From positions 3,389,501 to 3,453,500 of the forward strand of contig NZ_CP045384.1 in the NCBI RefSeq assembly GCF_009363615.1: a stretch of 64,000 bases of DNA, given 5' to 3'. Below, in pieces: positions 51,311 to 60,878 of the stretch (position 1 is the first letter of the stretch; the number at the start of each line of letters is the position of its first letter). The notes under the pieces were generated by a model. It had not been told where the DNA came from and did not search any database. It saw only the letters and a list, made by a program, of their open reading frames with translations. Position numbers and translations under genes: made by a program. Origin of the DNA: Ruegeria sp. THAF33 (GTDB lineage: Bacteria; Pseudomonadota; Alphaproteobacteria; Rhodobacterales; Rhodobacteraceae).

Positions 51311-53785
51311 ATGAGCGATAATGACGGCAAAAAGACATTGGGTCTTCGTGGCGGGGCACGCCCCGGAAATGTGAAACAGAGTTTCAGCCACGGACGCACC
51401 AAGAATGTCGTGGTGGAAACCAAACGCAAACGCGTGGTGGTTCCCAAGCCGGGCGCAGCAAAGCCGGGTGGCGGTGCTGCACCTTCGGGTGATCCGTCGC
51501 GTCGTCCTGCGGGCATTTCCGATGCGGAAATGGCGCGCCGCATGAAGGCGTTGCAAGCGGCCAAGGCACGCGAAGCCGAAGAGGCCGCAGCGCGCGAGGC
51601 TGCTGAAAAGGCGCGCGAAGAAGAGCGCGCACGCCGCCGTGCGGAACAGGAAGCCAAAGAACGCGAACAGCGCGAAGCCGAAGAGCGTGCGCGTCAGAAG
51701 GCTGAGGAAGAAGAACGCAAGCGCAAAGAGGCGGAAGAAGCTGCCAAACGCGCCGCTGCCGCGCCCGCACCGGAAGAGCCCAAAGCGGCTCGCGCCCCGG
51801 CCAGCAAACCTGCGCCGGCAGCCACACCGCGCAAACAGGATCGCGAACGTGAGCAGCGTGGCCGTGGCAAGGGTCGTGACGACAACCGCCGTTCGGGCAA
51901 GCTGACTCTGGGTCAGGCGACCGGTGGCGAAGGCAACCGTCAGCGCTCGATGGCCGCGATGAAGCGCAAGCAGGAGCGTGCGCGTCAGAAAGCCATGGGC
52001 GGTGCCGTTGAACGGGAAAAGGTGATCCGCGACGTACAGCTGCCCGAGGCGATCATGGTCTCGGAACTGGCCAACCGTATGGCCGAGCGTGTGGCTGACG
52101 TGGTCAAATCGCTGATGCAGATGGGCATGATGGTCACGCAGAACCAGACCATCGACGCAGACACCGCGGAACTGATCATCGAAGAATTTGGCCACAAGGT
52201 CACTCGCGTATCCGATTCGGATGTTGAAGACGTCATCAAAGAGGTCGAAGACAGCGAAGACGATCTGCAGCCGCGTCCGCCGGTCATCACCATCATGGGT
52301 CACGTTGACCACGGCAAGACCTCGCTGTTGGACGCAATCCGCGACGCGCGCGTTGTGGCGGGTGAGGCCGGTGGCATCACCCAACATATCGGCGCGTATC
52401 AGGTGAAAACCGATGGCGGCACCACGCTGACCTTCCTCGACACTCCGGGCCACGCGGCGTTTACGTCGATGCGCTCGCGCGGCGCTCAGGTTACGGATAT
52501 CGTGGTTCTGGTCGTCGCGGCTGACGACGCGGTGATGCCGCAGACGATCGAAGCGATCAACCACGCAAAAGCGGCCGAAGTGCCGATGATCGTGGCAATC
52601 AACAAGGTCGACAAGCCGGATGCAAACCCGGACAAGGTGCGCACCGATCTGCTGCAGCACGAAGTGATCGTTGAGAAAATGTCCGGTGACGTCCAGGATG
52701 TCGAAGTGTCCGCAATCACGGGTCAGGGTCTGGACGAATTGCTGGAAGCCATCGCGCTTCAGGCCGAGATTCTGGAACTGAAAGCAAACCCGAACCGCGC
52801 CGCCCAAGGTGCCGTGATCGAGGCGCAGCTGGACGTGGGTCGTGGCCCGGTTGCCACGGTTCTGGTTCAGAACGGCACGCTGCGTCAGGGCGATATCTTC
52901 GTTGTAGGTGAGCAGTACGGTAAGGTCCGTGCGCTGATCAATGACAAGGGTGAGCGCGTCAAGGAAGCTGGCCCCTCGGTTCCGGTCGAGGTTCTGGGCC
53001 TGAACGGTACGCCCGAAGCGGGCGACGTTCTGAACGTGACCGAGACCGAAGCGCAGGCCCGTGAAATCGCCGCTTATCGCGAACAGGCCGCCAAGGACAA
53101 ACGCGCCGCGGCAGGTGCCGCGACCACCCTTGAACAGCTGATGCAGAAGGCCAAGGAAGACGAGAACGTGGCCGAGCTGCCGATTCTCGTCAAAGCCGAT
53201 GTGCAGGGTTCTGCCGAAGCTATCGTTCAGGCGATGGAAAAGATCGGCAACGACGAAGTGCGCGTGCGCGTGCTGCACTCGGGCGTGGGTGCGATCACCG
53301 AGACGGATGTTGGTCTGGCGGAAGCCTCCGGCGCGCCGGTCTTTGGCTTCAACGTCCGTGCCAACGCATCGGCGCGGAACACGGCGAACCAAAAGGGTGT
53401 CGAGATCCGCTACTACTCGGTGATCTATGACCTAGTCGACGACGTGAAAGCGGCCGCGTCCGGCCTGCTGAGCGCCGAGATCCGCGAAAAGTTCATCGGC
53501 TATGCCGAAATCCGCGAAGTCTTCAAGGTTACCGGTGTCGGCAAGGTTGCCGGGTGTCTGGTGACCGAAGGTGTTGCCCGCCGTTCGGCAGGCGTTCGCC
53601 TGCTGCGCGACAACGTAGTGATCCACGAAGGCACGCTGAAGACCCTGAAGCGCTTCAAAGACGAAGTGGCCGAGGTCCAGTCGGGTCAGGAATGTGGTAT
53701 GGCGTTCGAGAACTACGACGATATCCGCCAGGGCGACGTGATCGAGATTTTCGAGCGCGAAGAAGTTACCCGCACCCTGGATTGA
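51311..53785 (+). CDS. infB: Translation initiation factor IF-2
   Basis: The 824-residue protein has a long charged N-terminal coiled coil rich in Glu, Arg and Ala (about 70-240). An IF2-N segment is followed by the G domain, with G1 [12 protein letters not shown] near residue 330, G3 DTPGHAAF and G4 [11 protein letters not shown]. The C-terminal fMet-tRNA binding domains end in [19 protein letters not shown]. It delivers initiator tRNA to the 30S subunit. A terminator follows directly. Confidence 0.97.
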   Translation: MSDNDGKKTLGLRGGARPGNVKQSFSHGRTKNVVVETKRKRVVVPKPGAAKPGGGAAPSGDPSRRPAGISDAEMARRMKALQAAKAREAEEAAAREAAEKAREEERARRRAEQEAKEREQREAEERARQKAEEEERKRKEAEEAAKRAAAAPAPEEPKAARAPASKPAPAATPRKQDREREQRGRGKGRDDNRRSGKLTLGQATGGEGNRQRSMAAMKRKQERARQKAMGGAVEREKVIRDVQLPEAIMVSELANRMAERVADVVKSLMQMGMMVTQNQTIDADTAELIIEEFGHKVTRVSDSDVEDVIKEVEDSEDDLQPRPPVITIMGHVDHGKTSLLDAIRDARVVAGEAGGITQHIGAYQVKTDGGTTLTFLDTPGHAAFTSMRSRGAQVTDIVVLVVAADDAVMPQTIEAINHAKAAEVPMIVAINKVDKPDANPDKVRTDLLQHEVIVEKMSGDVQDVEVSAITGQGLDELLEAIALQAEILELKANPNRAAQGAVIEAQLDVGRGPVATVLVQNGTLRQGDIFVVGEQYGKVRALINDKGERVKEAGPSVPVEVLGLNGTPEAGDVLNVTETEAQAREIAAYREQAAKDKRAAAGAATTLEQLMQKAKEDENVAELPILVKADVQGSAEAIVQAMEKIGNDEVRVRVLHSGVGAITETDVGLAEASGAPVFGFNVRANASARNTANQKGVEIRYYSVIYDLVDDVKAAASGLLSAEIREKFIGYAEIREVFKVTGVGKVAGCLVTEGVARRSAGVRLLRDNVVIHEGTLKTLKRFKDEVAEVQSGQECGMAFENYDDIRQGDVIEIFEREEVTRTLD

Positions 53786-53805
53786 TCCCAAGCGGGACGG
53801 ACACA

Positions 53806-53841
53806 AAAAAACAGCGGCACCGATCGGGCCGCTGTTTTTGT
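53806..53841. terminator. Rho-independent terminator after infB
   Basis: ACAGCGGC (53811-53818) pairs with GCCGCTGT (53828-53835), with A7 before and TTTTG TTTG after. It lies between the convergent infB and alpha/beta hydrolase genes, so it can serve both. Confidence 0.93.
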
Positions 53842-53853
53842 TTGAAAAATGCC

Positions 53854-54681
53854 TCATTGCGTGTCGGGCTGGAATGTCCCGGAATGCAGGATGATGTCGA
53901 AATGGTGCATTCCGTGTTTCAAGGCAAAGCTGACCGAGTGCCCGGCCTTGCGCAGCCGTTCCGCATAGTCGCGGCTTTGACGAATGAATTCGCCGGTGTC
54001 CCGTTCCCCCACTGAAACATGATAGCGGGGGCCCGGTGGGGGCAGGTTGCGGATCGGGGACAGATCGTTCACTTCGACCGGGGTCAGGTGCAGCGGATCA
54101 TTCACGGATGTCAAACTGATGGGTTCCAGATCATATACACCGCTGATCAGAAGCACGTCACGCACACGCAGCCCGGCGCGGGCCAATGCGCCGGCCGAGG
54201 TCGCCATGACCATGCTAGCCAGATGAGCGCCGGCACTGTGCCCTGACAAGGTGATCCGCGTCGGGTCGAATCCCAGTGCCTCGGCCTGTGACGCAAGCCA
54301 CAGAAGGGCGTCGCGGCATTCGTCGACCATTTGATCCAGCCGCGCATCCGGAGCAAGCGTGTAGTTCAAGGTGGCAAAGGATTGCTCGGCTTCGATCAGC
54401 GCCGGGGCCATCATGGCCGATTCGCGCTGGCTGAGATCCTGCCAATACCCACCGTGAATAAAGACATGCAACGGGGCGCCGGCCCCCTTCGCGGGAAAGA
54501 AATCCAGCACCTGGGCCGGGGCGTCGGCATAGGCCAGGTTGGCCTGAACGGGCAGCTCGGCACGGGCTTGCGCACTCAGCGTTTGATAGCTGGCCAGATA
54601 AGGGGTCAGGTCGCCACCGATCATCGAACTGGGAGAGTACTCCCGCTCCAGTTCGGCTTGTGAAAATCCGCGATACAGCAT
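53854..54681 (-). CDS. Alpha/beta hydrolase, probable kynurenine formamidase
   Basis: The 275-residue protein has the oxyanion motif HGGYW (76-80), nucleophile Ser149 in LSGHSAGAHLA, and a C-terminal HHFDII with the catalytic His. The HGGYW/GHSAGAH pair is typical of AFMID-like arylformamidases. It lies 3 bases downstream of tryptophan 2,3-dioxygenase, whose product N-formylkynurenine it would hydrolyse to kynurenine and formate. The classic bacterial KynB is an unrelated metal enzyme, so I give no gene symbol. Confidence 0.85.
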   Translation of the reverse strand: MLYRGFSQAELEREYSPSSMIGGDLTPYLASYQTLSAQARAELPVQANLAYADAPAQVLDFFPAKGAGAPLHVFIHGGYWQDLSQRESAMMAPALIEAEQSFATLNYTLAPDARLDQMVDECRDALLWLASQAEALGFDPTRITLSGHSAGAHLASMVMATSAGALARAGLRVRDVLLISGVYDLEPISLTSVNDPLHLTPVEVNDLSPIRNLPPPGPRYHVSVGERDTGEFIRQSRDYAERLRKAGHSVSFALKHGMHHFDIILHSGTFQPDTQ

Positions 54682-54684
54682 GGC

Positions 54685-55569
54685 TCAGCCCTGCCCGCTG
54701 TACATCAATTCCGTCCGCACATCATAGAGGTCATGGAAGAACCGCAACTCAAGTGCTTTTCGCAAGAAAGCCACGCCGCTGGAACCTCCGGTACCGGGTT
54801 GCATTCCGATCACACGTTCAACCGCCGTGGCGTGGTCAAAGCGCCAGCGTTGAAACAGGCTTTCCACATCCATGAGTTTTTCGGCCAGCGCATACAGATC
54901 CCAATACTTGTCCGTGTTGCGGAACACGTCGACCCAGATCTGAACCACGCGCGGATCACCAGAATAGGGTTCAGAGTAGTCCCGCTCGATCAAATCCCTT
55001 GGAACGTCGAACCCCTGTCGGGCCAGCATGTGCAACACTTCGTCATACAGGGACGGTTTGGTCAGGGCGGCGTTCAGCATCTCCATCACCTCGGGGTCAT
55101 GCTCGTGCACTTTCAGGGTCGAGGCATCCTTGTTGCCCAGAATGAACTCGATCTGCCTGTACCCATAGCTTTGAAACCCGGAAGAGTTGCCGAGGGCCTG
55201 CCGAAACGTCATATAGTCGGCCGGCGTCATGGTCAGCAGGGTTTCCCAGGCCGCAATCAATTGCCGTTGAATGGCCTTGATGCGGTCGAGGTTTTTCATG
55301 GCGGGTCCGAATTCATCTTGTTGCAGGAACCGACGCACCTCGACCAGTTGGTGATGCATCAGTTTCAGCCACAGCTCACTGACCTGATGAATGATGATGA
55401 ACAGCATCTCGTCAGGTTGTGCGGGGTCCTGAAAGGTTTTTTGCAGGTTCAGCAGCGTCTTCAGTTGCAGGAAGTCGCCATAGCTTTTGCGGTGCGTTTC
55501 GGCGAAATCAGTGACTAGGGTGTCTTCGACCCCCCGTTGCAACAGACGATCGTCTTTGTTCTCGCCCAT
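54685..55569 (-). CDS. kynA: Tryptophan 2,3-dioxygenase
   Basis: The 294-residue protein contains the TDO signatures KSYGDFLQLKTLLNLQ, EMLFIIIHQVSELWLKLMHHQ, FRQALGNSSGFQSYGYRQIEF and HATAVERVIGMQPGTGGSSG. It is a heme dioxygenase that opens the indole ring of tryptophan to N-formylkynurenine. It is followed 3 bases later by the formamidase-like gene. No kynureninase gene is in the window, so the downstream route is not shown. Confidence 0.96.
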   Translation of the reverse strand: MGENKDDRLLQRGVEDTLVTDFAETHRKSYGDFLQLKTLLNLQKTFQDPAQPDEMLFIIIHQVSELWLKLMHHQLVEVRRFLQQDEFGPAMKNLDRIKAIQRQLIAAWETLLTMTPADYMTFRQALGNSSGFQSYGYRQIEFILGNKDASTLKVHEHDPEVMEMLNAALTKPSLYDEVLHMLARQGFDVPRDLIERDYSEPYSGDPRVVQIWVDVFRNTDKYWDLYALAEKLMDVESLFQRWRFDHATAVERVIGMQPGTGGSSGVAFLRKALELRFFHDLYDVRTELMYSGQG

Positions 55570-55633
55570 CTCATGCCTCCCTTGTGCAAGTTCTGCACCT
55601 GTCTAGGGGCTGAACTTGCAACTTTCCAGCGCG

Positions 55634-56677
55634 TTAGGTCCAGTCCAGAACAACCTTGCCGGACAGGCCTGATTTCATCGCGGAAAAACCTTTGGCGAAA
55701 TCATCAACCGCAAAGCGATGCGTGATCACGCGGGACACATCCAGACCGTTTTGCAGCATGGCGATCATCTTGTACCACGTCTCGAACATCTCACGCCCAT
55801 AAACCCCCTTGATCGTGATCGCCTTGAACACGATGCGCGACCAGTCAACCGGAGATTTGCCCGGTGGAATCCCCAGCAACGCGATCTTTCCACCCATCAC
55901 CAACGCTTCGACCATCTGGTCCAGGGCGGCTTGCGAGCCGGACATTTCAAGCCCGACATCGAATCCTTCTTTCATCCCAAGCTCGGCGATGACGTCCTGC
56001 AAGTCCTCGGTGGATACATCGACAGTCCGCACCGAGGGAACCACATGTTCGGCCAGTTTCAATCGGTCTGCGTTGATGTCGGTGATGACCACGTTACGTG
56101 CACCCGCGTGACGAGCGACGGCAGCGGCCATGATGCCGATGGGGCCCGCACCCGTGATCAGAACGTCCTCGCCCAGCAAATCAAAGCTGAGGGCAGTATG
56201 CACCGCATTGCCCAGCGGATCGAGGATGGCCCCGATCTCATCCGGTATGTCGTCGGGCAAGGGAACCACGTTGAAGGCAGGCAGTTTCAGGTATTCGGCA
56301 AATGCGCCCTGTTCGTTCACTCCAATGCCCCGGGTTCCCGGATCCAGGTGAAACTTTCCGGCGCGGCTCTGACGGCTGTCGGTGGTGATCAGATGGCCCT
56401 CGCCCGAGCATCGCTGGCCGATTTCAAGCCCTGTCACGTTGCGCCCGATCTCGACGATCTCTCCGGCAAACTCATGGCCAGTGATCATCGGAACCGGCAC
56501 GGTATGAGACGCCCATTCATCCCAGTTCCAGATATGGATGTCGGTGCCGCAGATACCCGTCTTGTTGATGCGGATCAGCACATCATCGGGGCCAATTTCG
56601 GGGATCGGGGCCTGCACCATCCACAACCCTTCTTCGGGTTTGGATTTTTCCAGTGATTTCATTGTGTTGGGTCGCAT
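55634..56677 (-). CDS. tdh: L-threonine 3-dehydrogenase
   Basis: The 347-residue zinc-dependent medium-chain dehydrogenase has catalytic-zinc Cys43 in [17 protein letters not shown] and [15 protein letters not shown]. The NAD-binding [19 protein letters not shown] and the Tdh-specific [14 protein letters not shown] are also present. It oxidises threonine to 2-amino-3-ketobutyrate, which Kbl cleaves. The ATG at 56677 has GGGAG 7 bases upstream, while the internal ATG at 56662 (closest to the E. coli start) has none. It is the last gene of kbl-(cysteine-synthase-like)-tdh. Confidence 0.96.
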   Translation of the reverse strand: MRPNTMKSLEKSKPEEGLWMVQAPIPEIGPDDVLIRINKTGICGTDIHIWNWDEWASHTVPVPMITGHEFAGEIVEIGRNVTGLEIGQRCSGEGHLITTDSRQSRAGKFHLDPGTRGIGVNEQGAFAEYLKLPAFNVVPLPDDIPDEIGAILDPLGNAVHTALSFDLLGEDVLITGAGPIGIMAAAVARHAGARNVVITDINADRLKLAEHVVPSVRTVDVSTEDLQDVIAELGMKEGFDVGLEMSGSQAALDQMVEALVMGGKIALLGIPPGKSPVDWSRIVFKAITIKGVYGREMFETWYKMIAMLQNGLDVSRVITHRFAVDDFAKGFSAMKSGLSGKVVLDWT

Positions 56678-56681
56678 ATGT

Positions 56682-57632
56682 TTACTCCCACAAATCGGTC
56701 GACAGGTATTTCAGGCCGCTGTCACAGATGACGATGGCGACGCAGCCGCCTTCTTCGGGGCCGCGCAGCAGTTCAATCGCCGCAGCAAGATTCGCGCCTG
56801 CCGAATAGCCGGCGAATATCCCCTCGGTCCGGGCCAGAAGCCGGGCGCAGTCCCGCGCGGCCTTCCCCGAAACAGCAAGGTGTCCGGCCAATTGGCTATC
56901 CTTCAAATGCACCAGATCATCCATGGCGTAACCGCCGCCCTGAATGGGATGGTCCGGGGTCGAAACCGGCTCACCGGCCAAAGCGCGCGCGCCCGCAGGT
57001 TCCACGGCATAGCATCGCACGCCGTGCCGGTTCAGATACTCTGCCGCTCCGGCCAGCGTTCCGCCCGATCCTGCAAAGTCGCAGAATGCCGTGACGGTGC
57101 CTTCGGATTCCGCCCAGATCTCGGGCCCGGTCCCGGTTTCGTGGGCTTTAGGGTTTCCCGAATGGCCAAATTGATCCGCACGAAATGCGTTGCGTTCAAC
57201 TGTGATGCGCTTCGCCTTGACATCGACCAGTTCAAGATCGGCCCCAGAGACTTCGCCGGGTTTGCTGCCGAGGGCCTGGGGCACGATGACAACTTCGGCC
57301 CCCAGGGCCCGCATCATACGTGCGCGTTCGACCGAGTTCCCCGCGCTCATGACTGCCACGAACGGGTGCCCCAGAATGCCGCAGACAATCGCCAGGCCGG
57401 TGCCCATGTTGCCTGAGGTCAGCTCGACCACCGTCTGCCCCGGTGACAAAGTCCCGTCTGCGCGCGCCGTTTCGATGATGGACTTCGCCGCGCGGTCCTT
57501 TTTCGAAAATCCCGGCAGCAAATAGTCAAGCTTGGCGATGATACGCCCGCTCAGCTTCTGCTGGGCACACACGCGCGACAGTTCGACCATGGGGGTGTCG
57601 CCGATCACATCGATGACCGATGGAAGGATCAT
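56682..57632 (-). CDS. PLP-dependent cysteine-synthase-like protein in the threonine operon
   Basis: The 316-residue fold-type II PLP enzyme has [11 protein letters not shown], the PLP lysine region [12 protein letters not shown], the substrate loop [13 protein letters not shown] and the phosphate-binding [15 protein letters not shown]. The pattern fits the CysK/CBS family, but the Asn-loop TSGNMG and absence of sulfur genes nearby leave the substrate open. It overlaps kbl by 4 bases and precedes tdh by 4, so it is co-expressed with threonine breakdown. It may act on a threonine- or serine-derived substrate. Confidence 0.88.
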   Translation of the reverse strand: MILPSVIDVIGDTPMVELSRVCAQQKLSGRIIAKLDYLLPGFSKKDRAAKSIIETARADGTLSPGQTVVELTSGNMGTGLAIVCGILGHPFVAVMSAGNSVERARMMRALGAEVVIVPQALGSKPGEVSGADLELVDVKAKRITVERNAFRADQFGHSGNPKAHETGTGPEIWAESEGTVTAFCDFAGSGGTLAGAAEYLNRHGVRCYAVEPAGARALAGEPVSTPDHPIQGGGYAMDDLVHLKDSQLAGHLAVSGKAARDCARLLARTEGIFAGYSAGANLAAAIELLRGPEEGGCVAIVICDSGLKYLSTDLWE

Positions 57633-58816
57633 TTGATGACCCCCAGCTCTTTGCCGACCTTGCCAAATGCGGACAGGGCGCGGTCCAGTTCATCCCTGGT
57701 CAGAGCCGCATTCATCTGCGTTCTGATCCGCGCTTGCCCGCGTGGGACGACCGGAAAGAAGAAGCCCGAAACATAGACGCCTTCGTCGAACAGCCGTGAC
57801 GCCATGTCTTGTGCCAGCGTCGCCTCACCCAGCATCACCGGGATGATCGGGTGTTCCCCGGGCAGCAGGTCAAAGCCAAGCTTTTCCAGCCCAGCGCGCC
57901 AATACTTGGCGTTTCCAAACAGTTGCGCGCGCAGCATGTCGCCTTCTTCGACCAGGCGGATCGCTTCCAACCCTGCAGCGACGATCGAGGGCGGCAGCGA
58001 GTTTGAGAACAGATAGGGCCGCGCCCGCTGCCGCAGCAGGTCGATCACTGGCTGCGGCCCGGCGATATAGCCGCCGATTGCCCCCCCGAGTGCCTTGCCC
58101 AAGGTTCCCGTCAGAATATCCACATCGACGCCGAAATGATCGGGTGTGCCAGCCCCGTTCGGCCCCATGAAGCCGGTCGCATGGCAATCGTCCACCATGA
58201 CAATTGCATCGTATTTATCGGCCAGTTCCCTGATTTTCGGCAGGTTGGCCAGATAGCCGTCCATCGAGAACACGCCATCGGTGGCGATCATGATATGCCG
58301 TGCCCCGTCCTCGCGCGCCTGTTTCAGCCAGGCTTCGAGGTCGTTCATGTCATTGTTCATGTAGCGATAGCGCTTGGCCTTGCACAGCCGCACGCCGTCG
58401 ATGATCGAGGCGTGGTTCAGGCTGTCTGAAATGATGGCGTCTTCCGGTCCCAGCAGAGGTTCAAACAGCCCGCCATTGGCGTCGAAACAGGCGGCAAAAA
58501 GGATGGAGTCGTCCTTGTTCAGGAAATTGGCAAGACGTTGTTCCAGTTCGCGGTGAATGTCTTGCGTACCACAGATGAACCGAACCGACGCCATGCCGAA
58601 TCCTTTGGGTCCCATCGCTTGTGTTGCGGCCTCGATCAGCGCCGGGTGATCCGCCAGACCCAGATAGTTGTTGGCACAGAGGTTGATCACCTGCTTGCCG
58701 CCCACAGTGATCTCACCGCCCTGAGGCGAGGTGATCATTCGTTCGCGTTTGTAAAGACCCTCAGATTCGATCTGCGCAAGTGTGTCCGTGATATGGGACA
58801 GGAATGCATCTGCCAT
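57629..58816 (-). CDS. kbl: Glycine C-acetyltransferase (2-amino-3-ketobutyrate CoA ligase)
   Basis: The 395-residue PLP enzyme of the alpha-oxoamine synthase family has [38 protein letters not shown] and the PLP-Lys motif [14 protein letters not shown]. It splits 2-amino-3-ketobutyrate with CoA to glycine and acetyl-CoA, completing the Tdh route. GGAGG sits before the ATG at 58816. It is first in the operon; a near-perfect dyad lies 42 bases upstream. Confidence 0.97.
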   Translation of the reverse strand: MADAFLSHITDTLAQIESEGLYKRERMITSPQGGEITVGGKQVINLCANNYLGLADHPALIEAATQAMGPKGFGMASVRFICGTQDIHRELEQRLANFLNKDDSILFAACFDANGGLFEPLLGPEDAIISDSLNHASIIDGVRLCKAKRYRYMNNDMNDLEAWLKQAREDGARHIMIATDGVFSMDGYLANLPKIRELADKYDAIVMVDDCHATGFMGPNGAGTPDHFGVDVDILTGTLGKALGGAIGGYIAGPQPVIDLLRQRARPYLFSNSLPPSIVAAGLEAIRLVEEGDMLRAQLFGNAKYWRAGLEKLGFDLLPGEHPIIPVMLGEATLAQDMASRLFDEGVYVSGFFFPVVPRGQARIRTQMNAALTRDELDRALSAFGKVGKELGVIK

Positions 58817-58858
58817 GGCGACCTCCGTTCAACTGAGTCGCACATCTAACATAGCGGA

Positions 58859-58884
58859 TGAAATTCCCAAATAGGGGAAATTCA
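58859..58884. promoter_or_regulatory. Operator-like inverted repeat upstream of kbl
   Basis: TGAAATTCCC (58859-58868) and GGGAAATTCA (58875-58884) form a 10-base inverted repeat with one mismatch, spacer AAATAG, about 42 bases before the kbl start codon. The adjacent XRE-cupin gene (58927-59490) on the same strand is the natural candidate regulator. Binding is inferred. Confidence 0.6.
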
Positions 58885-58926
58885 ATATGAAGGAAAAATA
58901 TCCGTGAAGGCGGAATTTCGCGGATG

Positions 58927-59490
58927 TCAGGCGTTTTTTACGATCAGAAATACCCGGGCTGGCCCTTGGGCACAGATGGAATGCGCAATGTCGGCGGCGT
59001 ATCGGGCCGTGTCTCCCTGGTTCAATTCGGACACCGCGTTGCCTGAAGTGACTTTGACCGCACCTTCCAGCACGGTGAGCTGTTCACGGGCACCGCGGGC
59101 GTGGGGTTGGCTGTTCAGGGCCCCGTCCTCGTCAAATTCGATATCATAGACTTCATGCCCCCCGGCCTCTTCCGGTGGTGACAGGATGCGAATTCGGCAG
59201 TTCTGCCCCATATTGTCGATGCTGGGCACTTCGGAGTTTCTGAGTACCTCGATCTGGTCCGTGGTCTTTGTGCCCTCCAAGAGACCGGCGAAATCCACTT
59301 GCAAGGCGCGTGTCAGGTTCCACAAGGTCGAGATCGTCGGGCTGCTTTCGCCGCGTTCGATCTGACTGACCATGGACCGGGACACACCGCTGAGATTGGC
59401 GACAGCTTCCAGGGATAGGCCTTTGGCCCGGCGTGCCTCTTTCAGGCGGGCAGGCAGGAGGTTCAGGATATCGTCTGTGTCTTCCGTCAT
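58927..59490 (-). CDS. XRE-family regulator with C-terminal cupin domain
   Basis: The 187-residue protein combines an N-terminal helix-turn-helix (LKEARRAKGLSLEAVANLSGVSRSMVSQIERGESSPTIST region) with a C-terminal cupin (PHARGAREQLTVLEGAVKVTSG, LNQGDTARYAADIAHSI). Proteins of this type sense small metabolites and often control amino-acid catabolism. It lies upstream of kbl on the same strand, 110 bases away, and is divergent from the thiolase gene. The start is uncertain (59490 or 59502); I use 59490. Confidence 0.92.
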   Translation of the reverse strand: MTEDTDDILNLLPARLKEARRAKGLSLEAVANLSGVSRSMVSQIERGESSPTISTLWNLTRALQVDFAGLLEGTKTTDQIEVLRNSEVPSIDNMGQNCRIRILSPPEEAGGHEVYDIEFDEDGALNSQPHARGAREQLTVLEGAVKVTSGNAVSELNQGDTARYAADIAHSICAQGPARVFLIVKNA

Positions 59491-59606
59491 GACGGAATCC
59501 ATGGGGGCTGCGCAACGCAATGTCAATTCCCGCCGTGACGGGACGTTTGGGGCGACAGTGCCATTCTGCGCATGCATAATGCAGCGAAATTCAGGAGGAG
59601 TAGCTC

Positions 59607-60782
59607 ATGAGCGATATCGTTATTCTCGACGGTGCCCGCACCGCAATTGGCACCTTTGGTGGTGCGCTGGCTTCAACCGCGCCGATTGATCTGGCCACTG
59701 TCGCGACCGAAGCGGCGCTTGAGCGATCGGGGGTTGAGGGGGCGCAGATCGGGCATGTTGTGTTCGGTCATGTGATCAACACTGAACCGCGTGACATGTA
59801 TCTGTCGCGCGTCGCCGCCATGCAGGCGGGCATTCCCAATGGTACGCCGGCCATGAACGTGAACCGCCTGTGCGGATCCGGCGCGCAGGCGATCGTGTCA
59901 GCCGTTCAGTCCCTGATGCTGGGCGATGCTGACTTTGCGGTGGCAGGCGGAGCAGAGAGCATGTCACGCAGCCCCTATATCGTTCCGCAGGCGCGCTGGG
60001 GTGCAAAGATGGGCGACGTCACCTCGCTGGACATGATGCTGGGCGCGTTGAAATGCCCCTTCGGCACCGGACATATGGGGGTGACGGCCGAAAACGTGGC
60101 GGATGAGCATCAGATCAGCCGCGAGCAGATGGATGCGTTCGCATTGGACAGCCAGACACGTGCGGCAGCGGCGATCGAGGCCGGGTACTTCGACAGTCAG
60201 ATCACTCCGGTACAGGTCAAGGTCAAGCGGGACATGGTCGATTTCAAAGTCGACGAGCATCCAAAGGCGACGACCGCCGAAGCGTTGGCGGGTCTGCGCC
60301 CGGTGTTCAAGAAGGACGGGCGTGTGACGGCCGGCAATGCCTCGGGCATCAATGACGGCGCGGCGGCGATGGTGCTGGCGACAGCGGATGCGGCCGAAAG
60401 GGCCGGTTTGAAACCGAAGGCGCGTGTGATTGGTTATGCGCATGCAGGTGTGCGGCCGGAAGTCATGGGCATCGGTCCAGTTCCGGCAGTGCAAAACCTG
60501 TTGAAGAAGACGGGCCTGTCAGCGGAAGACTTCGACGTGATCGAAAGCAATGAAGCCTTCGCCGCGCAGGCTCTGGCCGTGAATCAGGAGCTTGGATTGG
60601 ACGCAAACAAGGTGAACCCCAACGGCGGTGCGATTGCGTTGGGGCATCCGGTTGGGGCCACGGGTGCGATCATTACGCTGAAAGCACTGTACGAGCTGGA
60701 ACGTACCGGCGGATCCAAAGGGTTGATCACCATGTGCATCGGGGGCGGTCAGGGGATTGCCATCGCCATCGAGCGGCTCTGA
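59607..60782 (+). CDS. Acetyl-CoA C-acetyltransferase (thiolase)
   Basis: The 391-residue thiolase has nucleophilic Cys89 in NVNRLCGSGAQAIVS, His in NPNGGAIALGHPVGATGA and the second Cys in MCIGGGQGIAIAIE. The start ILDGARTAIGTFGGALAS fits biosynthetic PhaA/AtoB-type enzymes that join two acetyl-CoA, but a longer-chain FadA-like substrate is possible. An AGGAGGAG ribosome site precedes the ATG. No phaB or crotonase gene adjoins, so the pathway is not fixed by context. Confidence 0.93.
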   Translation: MSDIVILDGARTAIGTFGGALASTAPIDLATVATEAALERSGVEGAQIGHVVFGHVINTEPRDMYLSRVAAMQAGIPNGTPAMNVNRLCGSGAQAIVSAVQSLMLGDADFAVAGGAESMSRSPYIVPQARWGAKMGDVTSLDMMLGALKCPFGTGHMGVTAENVADEHQISREQMDAFALDSQTRAAAAIEAGYFDSQITPVQVKVKRDMVDFKVDEHPKATTAEALAGLRPVFKKDGRVTAGNASGINDGAAAMVLATADAAERAGLKPKARVIGYAHAGVRPEVMGIGPVPAVQNLLKKTGLSAEDFDVIESNEAFAAQALAVNQELGLDANKVNPNGGAIALGHPVGATGAIITLKALYELERTGGSKGLITMCIGGGQGIAIAIERL

Positions 60783-60795
60783 CCCGGAAGGGGTG

Positions 60796-60864
60796 CGGGG
60801 GGGGCTGTCTGCCCCCCATCGCGCCAGGGCGCGATTCCCCCCGAGGATATTTGTGGCCAGATGA
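60796..60864 (+). repeat. Intergenic GC-rich double hairpin and Roseobacter-type repeat, copy 2
   Basis: GGGGGGC-TGTCT-GCCCCCC and then ATCGCG-CCAGGG-CGCGAT form two strong stems, followed by CCCCCCGAGGATATTTGTGGCCAGATGAAG. The last part resembles the element at 10631-10669. It lies between the convergent thiolase and ubiB genes and probably ends the thiolase transcript. Confidence 0.65.
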
Positions 60865-60878
60865 AGCAGGCGGTTGGT

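Noticed and set aside
51600..51760. Glu/Arg-rich repeats in infB as a tandem repeat element
   Set aside because: This is the normal charged coiled coil of the IF-2 N terminus, coded by similar codons and not a DNA repeat unit.
51191..53392. A 733-codon open frame antisense to infB
   Set aside because: It mirrors codon periodicity of infB, has low-complexity Phe/Leu/Arg-rich sequence and no ribosome site; infB is certain.
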